Positions 1-5,444 are shown, counted from the first letter of the stretch. The stretch is DNA of 5,444 bases from Helicobacteraceae bacterium (GCA_015488855.1 WFMY01000154.1:1-5444), one strand, 5' to 3'. Notes: generated by a model not told the origin, from the sequence alone. Translations and numbers: made by a program.

Positions 1-294
1 AGTTTTAGACATTTTATTACCGCAGGTGGATTAAGTATAGCTTATTTAATGGTGATGGTAACCATAGGGTGGATACACACAGGGAGACATCTCACATCAA
101 ATATCTATACTCACTTGATGGTTTTTTTCATAATCTTAGCAACTTTCATGCGAGGATTTATCCCATTTTTTCCAGAATACTCCGCACAACTATATTTGTG
201 GTCTGCTATTTTATGGACAATACCATTTATCCTATACATAAAAGTATTTTTTAAATTTTTATTGTCACCTAGAGCAGACAAGGTTAAAGGGTAG
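1..294 (+). CDS. NnrS family membrane protein, C-terminal 97 residues (5' end outside window)
   Basis: The reading frame is open from the first base to a TAG at 292-294, so this is the tail of a longer gene. The visible part has three hydrophobic, membrane-spanning-looking stretches, near residues 5-24, 36-56 and 68-88. The segment RHFITAGG (3-10), followed about 15 residues later by HTGRHL (26-31), matches the end of NnrS proteins, where a histidine before a Gly-rich helix and a GHTGR-type motif are conserved. Here the residue before the His is Ile instead of the usual Gly. NnrS proteins are polytopic inner-membrane proteins reported to contain heme and copper and to help cells tolerate nitric oxide and other nitrogen oxides. 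H4 and H26 are plausible metal or heme ligands (inference). The stop is 2 bases from the stop of the convergent gene. The internal ATG codons are not starts, because homology continues upstream of them. Which NnrS paralogue this is cannot be told from a fragment. Confidence 0.8.
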   Translation, partial: SFRHFITAGGLSIAYLMVMVTIGWIHTGRHLTSNIYTHLMVFFIILATFMRGFIPFFPEYSAQLYLWSAILWTIPFILYIKVFFKFLLSPRADKVKG

Positions 295-296
295 TA

Positions 297-1898
297 TTAC
301 TCTTGAGCCTTGAGTCGAATGTTAATCGTTGGCTTATCTATGTAAAAGCCCTGTGAGTATTGTATCCCTAACTCTTTAACTTTATCCATGACTGTACTTG
401 AGTGTACAAATTCTGCGATAACCTTAAGACTTAATTTTTTTGAAAAATCTACAATGGTCTCAACAATTAAAAGTGCATTAGAATCTACATCTATATCTTT
501 TACAAGAGAACCATCAATTTTAAGATAATCTACATTCATTTTTATGAGGTAAGAAAAGTTTGAATATCCATCACCAAAGTCATCTATAGCTATTTTAGCA
601 CCATAACGCTTTACTTCATTTATAAATTTTGCTACTTTATCAAAATCCTGAATTGCTTCTGATTCTACTATTTCAAATATAACTCTTTTTGAAGCTGGAA
701 AATTCTTTAATTTTTTTATAATAAAATCATAAATATCGCCATTCATAATATCATCAATAGAAAGATTGATACTAAACTCAAAATCATTATCTGCAAAAGC
801 TTCAAATGACTTATCGATAATTGTTTTTGTTACCAGATTATAGACTTTAATTCTCTTTGCAATTGGAATAAACAAATCTGGAGAGATAACAGTGTCTTTT
901 TCGTCTATAAGTCGTGCTAAGCATTCATACTTACTGATCTCACCAGTAAAATTATCTACGATAGCTTGAAAATAAGGAATAATTTTTAAATTTTGAACAG
1001 CATGTCTCACTTTATTTGATATATCTAAATTTTGTTCATACTCATTTTCAAAAAGCATGTTGTCTTCATATATCCAAAAAGGAAGTTTATTCTTTTTTGC
1101 ATAGGTTAAAGCCATGGATACTTTTGAAAATATATTTTCATTGGAACTGCTTGATGATGTAGCTAAGGTAAGACTAATAACAATCTTTGAGTCTTGATAG
1201 ATAACATCTATATTGCATATTTTGTTATAGAGCTCATTGATATACTCATTTAAAGCATAATAATCTCTATGTTTTGTTAAGAGTATTGCAAACTCTGTCC
1301 CTGAAACTCTATAAATCTTCTCAGCTAACTTTTCTTTTAAATAGTTAGCTACTTGTTCTATGACAAAATCACCTACTATAAAACCATAATAACTATTTAT
1401 CGTAGCAAAATCATCTATAATTACACTGACTAATCCATGTTTATCTTCATCCGTTAAATCTTTTCTCAGCTGATAGAGATTTGGGAGATGTGTAAGATGA
1501 TCAGTAAAATACCCATTTAGTAACTGGATTTTACAATCATGTAAATCTTCTTCAAGAGACTTACTTTCAAGAAGAATTTCATTAAGTATATTGCTCTCAG
1601 CAGACTGAGCATCTACATCTACATCAGCACCATATCTATAAACTACTACTCTTGTTGTAGTTCTATCTTTATGTTTTAAAAGCTTTAGAGTTACATTTTC
1701 AATTCTTTTAGATAACTCTTGTTTTAAGTTTTGAACAAGAACAGTATTGTGAATAACTGAAAATATATGTATAACCATATTTTTAGAACTACTTGCACTT
1801 ATCTCACTTACAGTTTTTTCAACTTCAGATGAAGACTTTAAAATATACTCTTGAACTTCTAAATTCTCTACTTTATTTGTATTCAAGTTAAATTCCAT
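297..1898 (-). CDS. Degenerate GGDEF / intact EAL domain protein, predicted c-di-GMP phosphodiesterase
   Basis: A 533-residue protein with no membrane segment or signal peptide, so probably a cytosolic c-di-GMP signalling protein. Residues 1-130 form an unassigned N-terminal region: a strand-like stretch at 41-48, helices, a second strand near 83-89, and a probable coiled linker at 100-128. The GGDEF domain (about 130-278) begins with the familiar DHLTHLPN segment. Its signature is SGTEF (199-203), and the first metal-binding Asp of the usual DxDxFKxIND motif appears to be Ile160, so cyclase activity is unlikely. No RxxD inhibitory site is visible before the signature. The EAL domain (about 295-527) has ECL at 325-327 and keeps the residues expected for catalysis and metal binding: E325, N378, E409, D439-D440, K460, E496 and Q516, with the DDFGDGYS loop intact. 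The likely activity is hydrolysis of c-di-GMP to pGpG, perhaps modulated by GTP bound to the decayed GGDEF domain (inference). The ATG at 1896-1898 has no clear ribosome-binding site but lies just downstream of a perfect TATAAT. The next in-frame Met is residue 41. Confidence 0.88.
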   Translation of the reverse strand: MEFNLNTNKVENLEVQEYILKSSSEVEKTVSEISASSSKNMVIHIFSVIHNTVLVQNLKQELSKRIENVTLKLLKHKDRTTTRVVVYRYGADVDVDAQSAESNILNEILLESKSLEEDLHDCKIQLLNGYFTDHLTHLPNLYQLRKDLTDEDKHGLVSVIIDDFATINSYYGFIVGDFVIEQVANYLKEKLAEKIYRVSGTEFAILLTKHRDYYALNEYINELYNKICNIDVIYQDSKIVISLTLATSSSSSNENIFSKVSMALTYAKKNKLPFWIYEDNMLFENEYEQNLDISNKVRHAVQNLKIIPYFQAIVDNFTGEISKYECLARLIDEKDTVISPDLFIPIAKRIKVYNLVTKTIIDKSFEAFADNDFEFSINLSIDDIMNGDIYDFIIKKLKNFPASKRVIFEIVESEAIQDFDKVAKFINEVKRYGAKIAIDDFGDGYSNFSYLIKMNVDYLKIDGSLVKDIDVDSNALLIVETIVDFSKKLSLKVIAEFVHSSTVMDKVKELGIQYSQGFYIDKPTINIRLKAQE

Positions 1899-1917
1899 GG
1901 CATTAATTATTGTTTGT

Positions 1918-1923
1918 ATTATA
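1918..1923 (-). promoter_or_regulatory. Probable sigma70 -10 box for the GGDEF/EAL gene
   Basis: On the minus strand this reads TATAAT, a perfect -10 hexamer, preceded by a T-rich stretch and a weak TTGCTT about 15 bases upstream. This fits the weak -35 dependence known for campylobacterial promoters. The usual spacing puts the transcript start near 1911 (an A on the minus strand), leaving a leader of only about 13 bases before the ATG. That leader has no AGGA-like sequence. The same bases read TATTAT (1917-1922) on the plus strand, so weak transcription the other way is possible. Confidence 0.6.
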
Positions 1924-1963
1924 GCTAAAATAAATCTAAAGCAATTTTTAACTACTTTTTTTA

Positions 1964-1969
1964 TATACT
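1964..1969 (+). promoter_or_regulatory. Probable -10 box for the UDG-like / periplasmic protein operon
   Basis: TATACT sits at the end of a T-rich run (1955-1963). It would start transcription near 1976, about 19 bases before the TTG start codon and just upstream of the ribosome-binding site. No -35 consensus is visible. A second candidate, TATTAT at 1917-1922, would give a leader of about 65 bases. The 96-base gap at 1899-1994 therefore holds back-to-back promoters for the two divergent transcription units. I see no clear operator palindrome in it. Confidence 0.5.
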
Positions 1970-1981
1970 TCTAAATATTTC

Positions 1982-1988
1982 AAGAAGG
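1982..1988 (+). promoter_or_regulatory. Ribosome-binding site that fixes the TTG start at 1995
   Basis: AAGAAGG lies 6 bases before the TTG at 1995-1997. It is the best Shine-Dalgarno sequence in the window and decides in favour of the non-ATG start. No in-frame ATG, GTG or TTG is present between here and the start, and the first in-frame ATG downstream is codon 41. Confidence 0.7.
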
Positions 1989-1994
1989 TTTTTA

Positions 1995-2651
1995 TTGGAC
2001 TCTTATCAAAATCTAGCTTTATTACAAAACCTATATCGGCTAAAAGCAGCAGGTTTTAAATATATAGACCCCTTTAATGTCAATCAAAATACAACTACTC
2101 AAAAACCAAAAAATATGGAAGATTTTTCATCAAACCTCATGAGTTGTCACCTTTGTGACCTCAGTAAATCAAGATCTCAGACTATGCCTGGATTTGGAGA
2201 CAAAGATGCTGATTTGATGATTATTGATTTTAGTGTAAGCCCCAATGATGATGAGTCTAATCAATACTATTCTGGTCGTTCTGGCGAAATCCTAAAAAAT
2301 ATGATCGAGAATGTACTAGAACTCAAACTCTCTCAAATTTATTTTACACATGCCGTCAAATGCAAACCGCTCAATACAAATACACCATCCATGTCTGAAT
2401 GGGAATCTTGCAAAAACTATCTTTTTTGGCAAATAGAATATGTCAAACCAAAAGTAATTGTAACCTTAGGTAAAGAGGTTTATGCTAAAATGGTAAGCGA
2501 AGATGAGGACTTTGAAAATGTACGGGGTCATATTATTGATTTTGAGAATTACAAACTTATTCCATTACAACACCCTAGCTTCATTTTAAGAAATCCACAA
2601 AGTAAAAAAACTACTTTTAAAGATTTAAAAACTATAAAGAGTTGTTTATGA
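1995..2651 (+). CDS. Family-4-like uracil-DNA glycosylase homologue with 4Fe-4S cysteines and altered active site
   Basis: A 218-residue cytosolic protein that starts at TTG behind a strong ribosome-binding site. Four cysteines, C51, C54, C123 and C139, have the CxxC...C...C layout of the iron-sulfur cluster in family-4 uracil-DNA glycosylases. Other family landmarks are YSGRSGEIL (92-100), VKCKPLN (121-127), the SEW...C segment (134-139), PKVIVTLGKE (152-161), VRG (176-178) and motif B HPSFILRNP (193-201). Family members remove uracil from DNA to start base-excision repair. However, motif A, normally GEAPG or similar with a key Glu, aligns with DFSVS (78-82). The Asn of the usual ITN-VKC segment is His119. 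Glycosylase activity or specificity is therefore uncertain. About 45 residues precede the first CxxC, longer than in typical members, and include the segment GFKYIDPFNVN (20-30). I believe this variant is common in Campylobacterota, but that is memory, not checked. The last bases overlap the next gene as ATGA, suggesting translational coupling. Confidence 0.78.
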   Translation: MDSYQNLALLQNLYRLKAAGFKYIDPFNVNQNTTTQKPKNMEDFSSNLMSCHLCDLSKSRSQTMPGFGDKDADLMIIDFSVSPNDDESNQYYSGRSGEILKNMIENVLELKLSQIYFTHAVKCKPLNTNTPSMSEWESCKNYLFWQIEYVKPKVIVTLGKEVYAKMVSEDEDFENVRGHIIDFENYKLIPLQHPSFILRNPQSKKTTFKDLKTIKSCL

Positions 2652-3916
2652 AAATACTGCTATCTATTTTAACTTTTTTATCAGTAATCTTGTCTGCACA
2701 AGGTTACTTAATCTCAAATGTTCCTCTTCCTAAAACCTATGTAGAAAATCTTGACCCCTATCCATGTGATGAGCAATGCTTACAAACTTACTTGAACAAT
2801 GATATGATTTTTTCATTTTTAGCACATGCAACTTCTAAGCATCTCAACAACCCTCAACAAGATGAAGCGAGGCTTATTAGTATATCTATCCTCAACCTTG
2901 GCTCATTTGAAGAGGAAAAAAAACTCAAAATTGCTCTTTTGCTTCCCTATAAAAAGATAGGAAGATATGCAACCTCTACTACTAATGCTGCTTTTGCTTA
3001 TCTTGTAGCAAGAAACCAATCTTTTGAACTTAAAACATACAATATACAGAGCGAAGGCTTTGAAGACATAGCAGATGCTCTCACTCAAATGCAGCTTGAT
3101 GGATTTGAATTTATCATTGCACCATTTACTCTCAAAGGTGCCAATACACTTTTAGAGCTCAATCCAAATGAAGAGATTTACTTTCCAACTATCAACAAAA
3201 AAGATGTCAACTCTACTCTACCAAACATCTATTTTGGTGGTATAGACTATAAGGCACAAAGTGATAAACTCCTCAAAGAAGCCGTCTCTCCACTCGTAAT
3301 CTTTTATGATAAATCAAAGATTGGCAAAGAGCTAGCTCTTTATGAGGAAAATCAGTTCAAACTCAAAGATGCCAATCTTTCACAAATAGATGATTTTCTA
3401 GTACCAAGAGATGAAAATATAACGGTGGTAAAATACTCTATCCCTAGAAGAGTCACAAACATAGAGGAACAACTCCTTTACAATGATGAGATCATGCAAG
3501 GGAGTATGTTTATCAACACACCTATTGTAAAAACTTCTATGATTATGTCTCAACTCACCATGTATGAGGTCAATGCGACTAATGTTCTCTCTACTCAAAT
3601 CAACTATGACCCCTTAGTCCTTTCACTCACGCAGTATGAAGATAGACAAAATATGATTATTGCAAACTCAATTACCCACAATAATTCTATCTTTATAGAA
3701 ACAAACTCACTGCTTGGTAATGATATTGTATATGACTGGATAAATTACACAACAACAGTTGGCATGGACTACTTTTTCAATAAAATCACAAAACAAGATA
3801 AGCAATACAAGATAGAGATGGTTGATAACCAGATGCTCTATCCCATTGAACTCATTATGCCCTCAAAAACAAGGTTTATCAAGTATGAATCAATCGTTGA
3901 AGAGCCCTTGGACTAG
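2648..3916 (+). CDS. Exported LppC/LpoA-like periplasmic-binding-fold protein of unknown function
   Basis: A 422-residue protein from the ATG at 2648, which overlaps the upstream stop as ATGA and has an AAAGAG ribosome-binding site at 2636-2641. A TTG two codons earlier is possible but less likely. Residues 1-18 are a signal peptide (lysine, hydrophobic core, likely cleavage after LSA). There is no lipobox Cys, so the mature protein is probably soluble in the periplasm, unlike the lipoprotein LpoA. C40 and C44 (PCDEQC) could form a disulfide. From about 92 the pattern KIALLLPYKKIGRYA, a helix, then LKTYNIQ (128-134), then DGFEFIIAPF (151-160) resembles the first lobe of type-I periplasmic-binding or LppC proteins. 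SPLVIFYDKSKIGKELA (214-230) looks like the start of the second lobe. Ligand or partner is unknown; a role in envelope or peptidoglycan maintenance is only a guess from the fold. It shares an operon with a DNA-repair-like protein, with no obvious functional link. Its 3' end overlaps the convergent DTW gene by 38 bases. Confidence 0.75.
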   Translation: MKILLSILTFLSVILSAQGYLISNVPLPKTYVENLDPYPCDEQCLQTYLNNDMIFSFLAHATSKHLNNPQQDEARLISISILNLGSFEEEKKLKIALLLPYKKIGRYATSTTNAAFAYLVARNQSFELKTYNIQSEGFEDIADALTQMQLDGFEFIIAPFTLKGANTLLELNPNEEIYFPTINKKDVNSTLPNIYFGGIDYKAQSDKLLKEAVSPLVIFYDKSKIGKELALYEENQFKLKDANLSQIDDFLVPRDENITVVKYSIPRRVTNIEEQLLYNDEIMQGSMFINTPIVKTSMIMSQLTMYEVNATNVLSTQINYDPLVLSLTQYEDRQNMIIANSITHNNSIFIETNSLLGNDIVYDWINYTTTVGMDYFFNKITKQDKQYKIEMVDNQMLYPIELIMPSKTRFIKYESIVEEPLD

Positions 3917-4532
3917 CTCTTTGAGTTATAAGTTTTTTTTGATACTTTATCATCTCAAAAAATGGATTTAAAAAAGGTGCAAGTTCCTTTTTTCTTAACT
4001 TTTCAATGCCAAGAGCATCTAAACTCTCAAGTACACAGAGGGTTGACTCTATGGTGGAGAGGCAATACACTTCTGGTTGCTTTTTTATTTCAAATCGAGA
4101 CTCTCTTGTAGTTTCAAAACTTACATGTTTGAGAGCCTGAAGATTTGTTGATTTTTTTAGTAAAGTTTTTGAACAACTCCAAGTAGCATCTATGATAAAA
4201 ATAGCCATTTTTTTATTGGTGTGAGTATATGGGTTTTGCTTTGAGAGATTAAATGCATCTTGGGAGGGATATAAAACAAAGGATTGGTACTCTTTGATAA
4301 TCTCGTTGACTCTTTTGTGATTTGTAAAATCTTCATCTATATAAAGTTCTGAATTTACTAAAGAAAGATGGGTTAAAAAACCTGTGCCATTTTTTACTTT
4401 TTTGAACTCTTTTGGGTGCATAAGGATAATAAACTTTGTCTTTGTATCCACTTGTTCTATATGTTTGCACATGCAAGAGAGTTTTGGTCTGTAGCATTTG
4501 TAACACTTTTGTCTATCGCCATAATAAGTCAT
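3879..4532 (-). CDS. DTW-domain protein, predicted tRNA-uridine aminocarboxypropyltransferase (TapT/YfiP-like)
   Basis: A 217-residue cytosolic protein of normal family length. It opens with a zinc-type cysteine cluster, C10, C13, C20 and C22 (CYKC...CMC). Family landmarks follow: MHPKEFKK...NGTG (38-51), LYPSQDA (87-93), the DxTW signature DATW (115-118), SRFEIKKQP (145-153) and LSTIES (158-163). Known DTW enzymes such as E. coli TapT (YfiP) transfer the aminocarboxypropyl group of S-adenosylmethionine to a tRNA uridine, giving acp3U, at position 47 in E. coli. That function is inferred here from the motifs; the target uridine is unknown. The ATG at 4530-4532 is the only start that keeps the cysteines. 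An in-frame stop lies just upstream, and no ribosome-binding site precedes it. The predicted -10 box is so close that the mRNA may be leaderless. The 3' end overlaps the convergent periplasmic protein gene by 38 bases and contains an A8 run (3933-3940 on the plus strand reads T8). Confidence 0.85.
   Translation of the reverse strand: MTYYGDRQKCYKCYRPKLSCMCKHIEQVDTKTKFIILMHPKEFKKVKNGTGFLTHLSLVNSELYIDEDFTNHKRVNEIIKEYQSFVLYPSQDAFNLSKQNPYTHTNKKMAIFIIDATWSCSKTLLKKSTNLQALKHVSFETTRESRFEIKKQPEVYCLSTIESTLCVLESLDALGIEKLRKKELAPFLNPFFEMIKYQKKLITQRASPRALQRLIHT
3897..3940 (+). terminator. Probable rho-independent terminator of the plus-strand operon, inside the DTW gene
   Basis: AAGAGC (3900-3905) pairs with GCTCTT (3916-3921), extended by weak U-A and G-U pairs out to 3897/3924. 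A competing hairpin, TAGCTC (3914-3919) with GAGTTA (3923-3928), ends only four bases before a run of eight T at 3933-3940. Either could serve as the stem. The second has better spacing to the T run but a short, weak stem. The signal begins within the last codons of the periplasmic protein gene and lies wholly within the DTW coding sequence on the other strand. No comparable hairpin with a U-run is visible for the DTW transcript. Confidence 0.45.
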
Positions 4533-4539
4533 AAGCGCA

Positions 4540-4547
4540 ATTATACT
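4540..4547. promoter_or_regulatory. Near-symmetric -10 element serving two divergent genes
   Basis: The eight bases ATTATACT read TATACT on the plus strand (4542-4547) and TATAAT on the minus strand (4540-4545), so two -10 hexamers share four base pairs. Standard spacing predicts transcript starts near 4553-4554 (+) and 4532-4533 (-). These fall at, or within a base or so of, the start codons of the flavoprotein (4553) and DTW (4532) genes. The whole gap between those genes is 20 bases and holds no ribosome-binding site for either. No -35 consensus is clear; any such element would lie inside the opposite coding sequence. Confidence 0.55.
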
Positions 4548-4552
4548 ACACT

Positions 4553-5444
4553 ATGCTTATGAATACAGATGATAGATACGATTTGATAGTTGTTGGGGCT
4601 GGTGCGGCTGGAATGGTTGCTGCCATTCATGCCGCAAGAGATGGTAAAAAAATTCTTTTACTTGAAAAGCTCTCTCAGATTGGTGCAAAACTCAAAGCAA
4701 CTGGTGGAGGAAGATGTAATCTCACAAATACGCTCAAAGAGGAAGAGTTTATGGCAAAATTTGGTCGAGATGGTCGTTTTATGCAAGATGCTCTTAAAGT
4801 TTTCAACTCAACTGACTTACAAAATTTCATGAGGAGCATCGGAGTAGAGACACATGCCCCAGATGGTTTTCGAGTTTTTCCAACTACGCACTCCTCAAGC
4901 ACTATTATAGATGCTTTTAGCAAAGAACTTAAAAGCTTAGGTGTAAAGATACTTACTTCACAAAAGGTTGATGCACTCCTTATTCAAGAACAACAAATCA
5001 TTGGAGTTCAAACGCATAGTGCATCATACTACACAAACAATATCATCTTAGCTACGGGAGGTTTAGGATATCCTACTCTTGGTGCAGAAGGTGATGGCTA
5101 TACTCTTGCCAATAAAGTTGGACACACCACAACAAAGCTCCATCCTGCCATGATGCCTTTAAAAACAAAGGAGACTTGGGTGAGTGAATGTAGAGCAGAC
5201 ACCATAGCCAAGGCTACGCTCAAAATTGGTCTTAAAAAGTATAAAAAGATTCAAATACAAGGAGATTTAATCTTTACTAAAACAGGTATTCGTGGACCAG
5301 CTGTCTTAGACTTTGCAAGGGAGATTACACCTCTTTTAGAGAAGTACGGTGAAGTCCCCCTGATGGTAAATCTCACAAAAGGGATGCATGAAGATGAGAT
5401 ATTGAGCTTTTTAAAATCTACTCAGAGGAATAAGCCAAAGGCAA
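4553..5444 (+). CDS. HI0933/BaiN-family NAD(P)/FAD-dependent flavoprotein, N-terminal about 297 residues (3' end outside window)
   Basis: The frame is open from the ATG at 4553 to the window edge; the family is usually about 400 residues, so roughly a quarter is missing. Residues 9-20 carry the FAD-binding dinucleotide fold (YDLIVVGAGAAG, with GxGxxG at 15-20), and E38 ends the second strand. The family signature GAKLKATGGGRCNLTN lies at 44-59, ATGGLGYPTLGAEGDGY at 167-183, and FTKTGIRGPAVLD near 241-253, corresponding to the usual FTH-G-SGP segment. These are FAD-binding oxidoreductases of the HI0933/YhiN/BaiN group. Substrates are mostly unknown; BaiN acts on bile acids in gut Clostridium, which need not apply here. 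The start could also be the ATG at 4559, two codons on; neither has a ribosome-binding site. The gene is divergent from the DTW gene and probably shares a symmetric promoter element with it. Confidence 0.88.
   Translation, partial: MLMNTDDRYDLIVVGAGAAGMVAAIHAARDGKKILLLEKLSQIGAKLKATGGGRCNLTNTLKEEEFMAKFGRDGRFMQDALKVFNSTDLQNFMRSIGVETHAPDGFRVFPTTHSSSTIIDAFSKELKSLGVKILTSQKVDALLIQEQQIIGVQTHSASYYTNNIILATGGLGYPTLGAEGDGYTLANKVGHTTTKLHPAMMPLKTKETWVSECRADTIAKATLKIGLKKYKKIQIQGDLIFTKTGIRGPAVLDFAREITPLLEKYGEVPLMVNLTKGMHEDEILSFLKSTQRNKPKA

Noticed and set aside
262..281. Inverted repeat TTGTC...GACAA with a 10-base loop near the end of the NnrS gene
   Set aside because: The stem is only 5 bp and no T-run follows on either strand, so it does not support a terminator call; it lies in conserved coding sequence.
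299..315. Imperfect ACTC...GAGT palindrome with a TTGAG direct repeat at the NnrS / GGDEF-EAL junction
   Set aside because: It is short, imperfect and inside codons, with no U-run; chance is sufficient.
2355..2400. Possible UdgX-type (uracil-DNA crosslinking) protein
   Set aside because: UdgX has an extra Arg-rich loop with the covalent His after the third cysteine. Here the segment KPLNTNTPSMSEW has no such insertion, and His119 lies before the cysteine.
2903..3598. Minus-strand ORFs at 2903-3088 and 3398-3598
   Set aside because: They are opposite the periplasmic protein gene and show no recognisable domain, ribosome-binding site or context of their own.
4590..4832. Plus-strand ORF of 80 codons and a minus-strand ORF at 4675-4923
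   Set aside because: Both are out-of-frame shadows of the flavoprotein gene, whose frame from 4553 carries the clear FAD-binding and HI0933 motifs.
1..5444. A defence island, mobile element, CRISPR array or other novel multi-gene system
   Set aside because: No repeats, transposase, integrase, nuclease or toxin-antitoxin signature is visible. Gene composition looks even along the window, and all six genes have recognisable core-genome family features.

Overview
This is an ordinary-looking, gene-dense piece of bacterial chromosome. It is AT-rich, with coding sequence on both strands almost end to end. The gene set and protein style suggest a Campylobacterota bacterium, probably Sulfurimonas- or Arcobacter-like: an NnrS-family membrane protein, a GGDEF/EAL protein with an ECL-type EAL signature, a lineage-style uracil-DNA-glycosylase-like protein, and -10 boxes with T-rich rather than clear -35 upstream regions. 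This assignment is by eye and moderately sure; no search was run. There is no tRNA, rRNA, CRISPR array, insertion sequence or phage gene, and no gene-free stretch longer than about 100 bases.

Layout, left to right. (1) Positions 1-294 (+) are the C-terminal end of an NnrS-family protein. (2) It meets tail to tail, 2 bases apart, a minus-strand c-di-GMP signalling protein (297-1898) with a decayed GGDEF domain and a complete EAL active site. (3) A 96-base divergent promoter region (1899-1994) separates that gene from a plus-strand two-gene operon. (4) The operon starts with a TTG-initiated family-4-like uracil-DNA glycosylase homologue (1995-2651). It keeps the four iron-sulfur cysteines but appears to have lost the signature active-site motif. 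An ATGA stop-start overlap joins it to an exported LppC/LpoA-like periplasmic-binding-fold protein (2648-3916). (5) That gene overlaps tail to tail, by 38 bases, a minus-strand DTW-domain tRNA-modification enzyme (3879-4532). The probable operon terminator lies inside the last codons of the DTW gene. (6) Only 20 bases separate the DTW gene from a divergent HI0933/BaiN-type flavoprotein (4553 to the window edge).

The genes do not form one obvious pathway. They look like housekeeping and stress modules packed tightly together: nitrogen-oxide tolerance, c-di-GMP turnover, DNA maintenance, cell envelope, tRNA modification and redox. I see no convincing evidence of a new multi-gene system. The two points most worth checking are the near-symmetric -10 element at 4540-4547, which probably drives two divergent and possibly leaderless genes, and the altered active site of the uracil-DNA-glycosylase-like protein.
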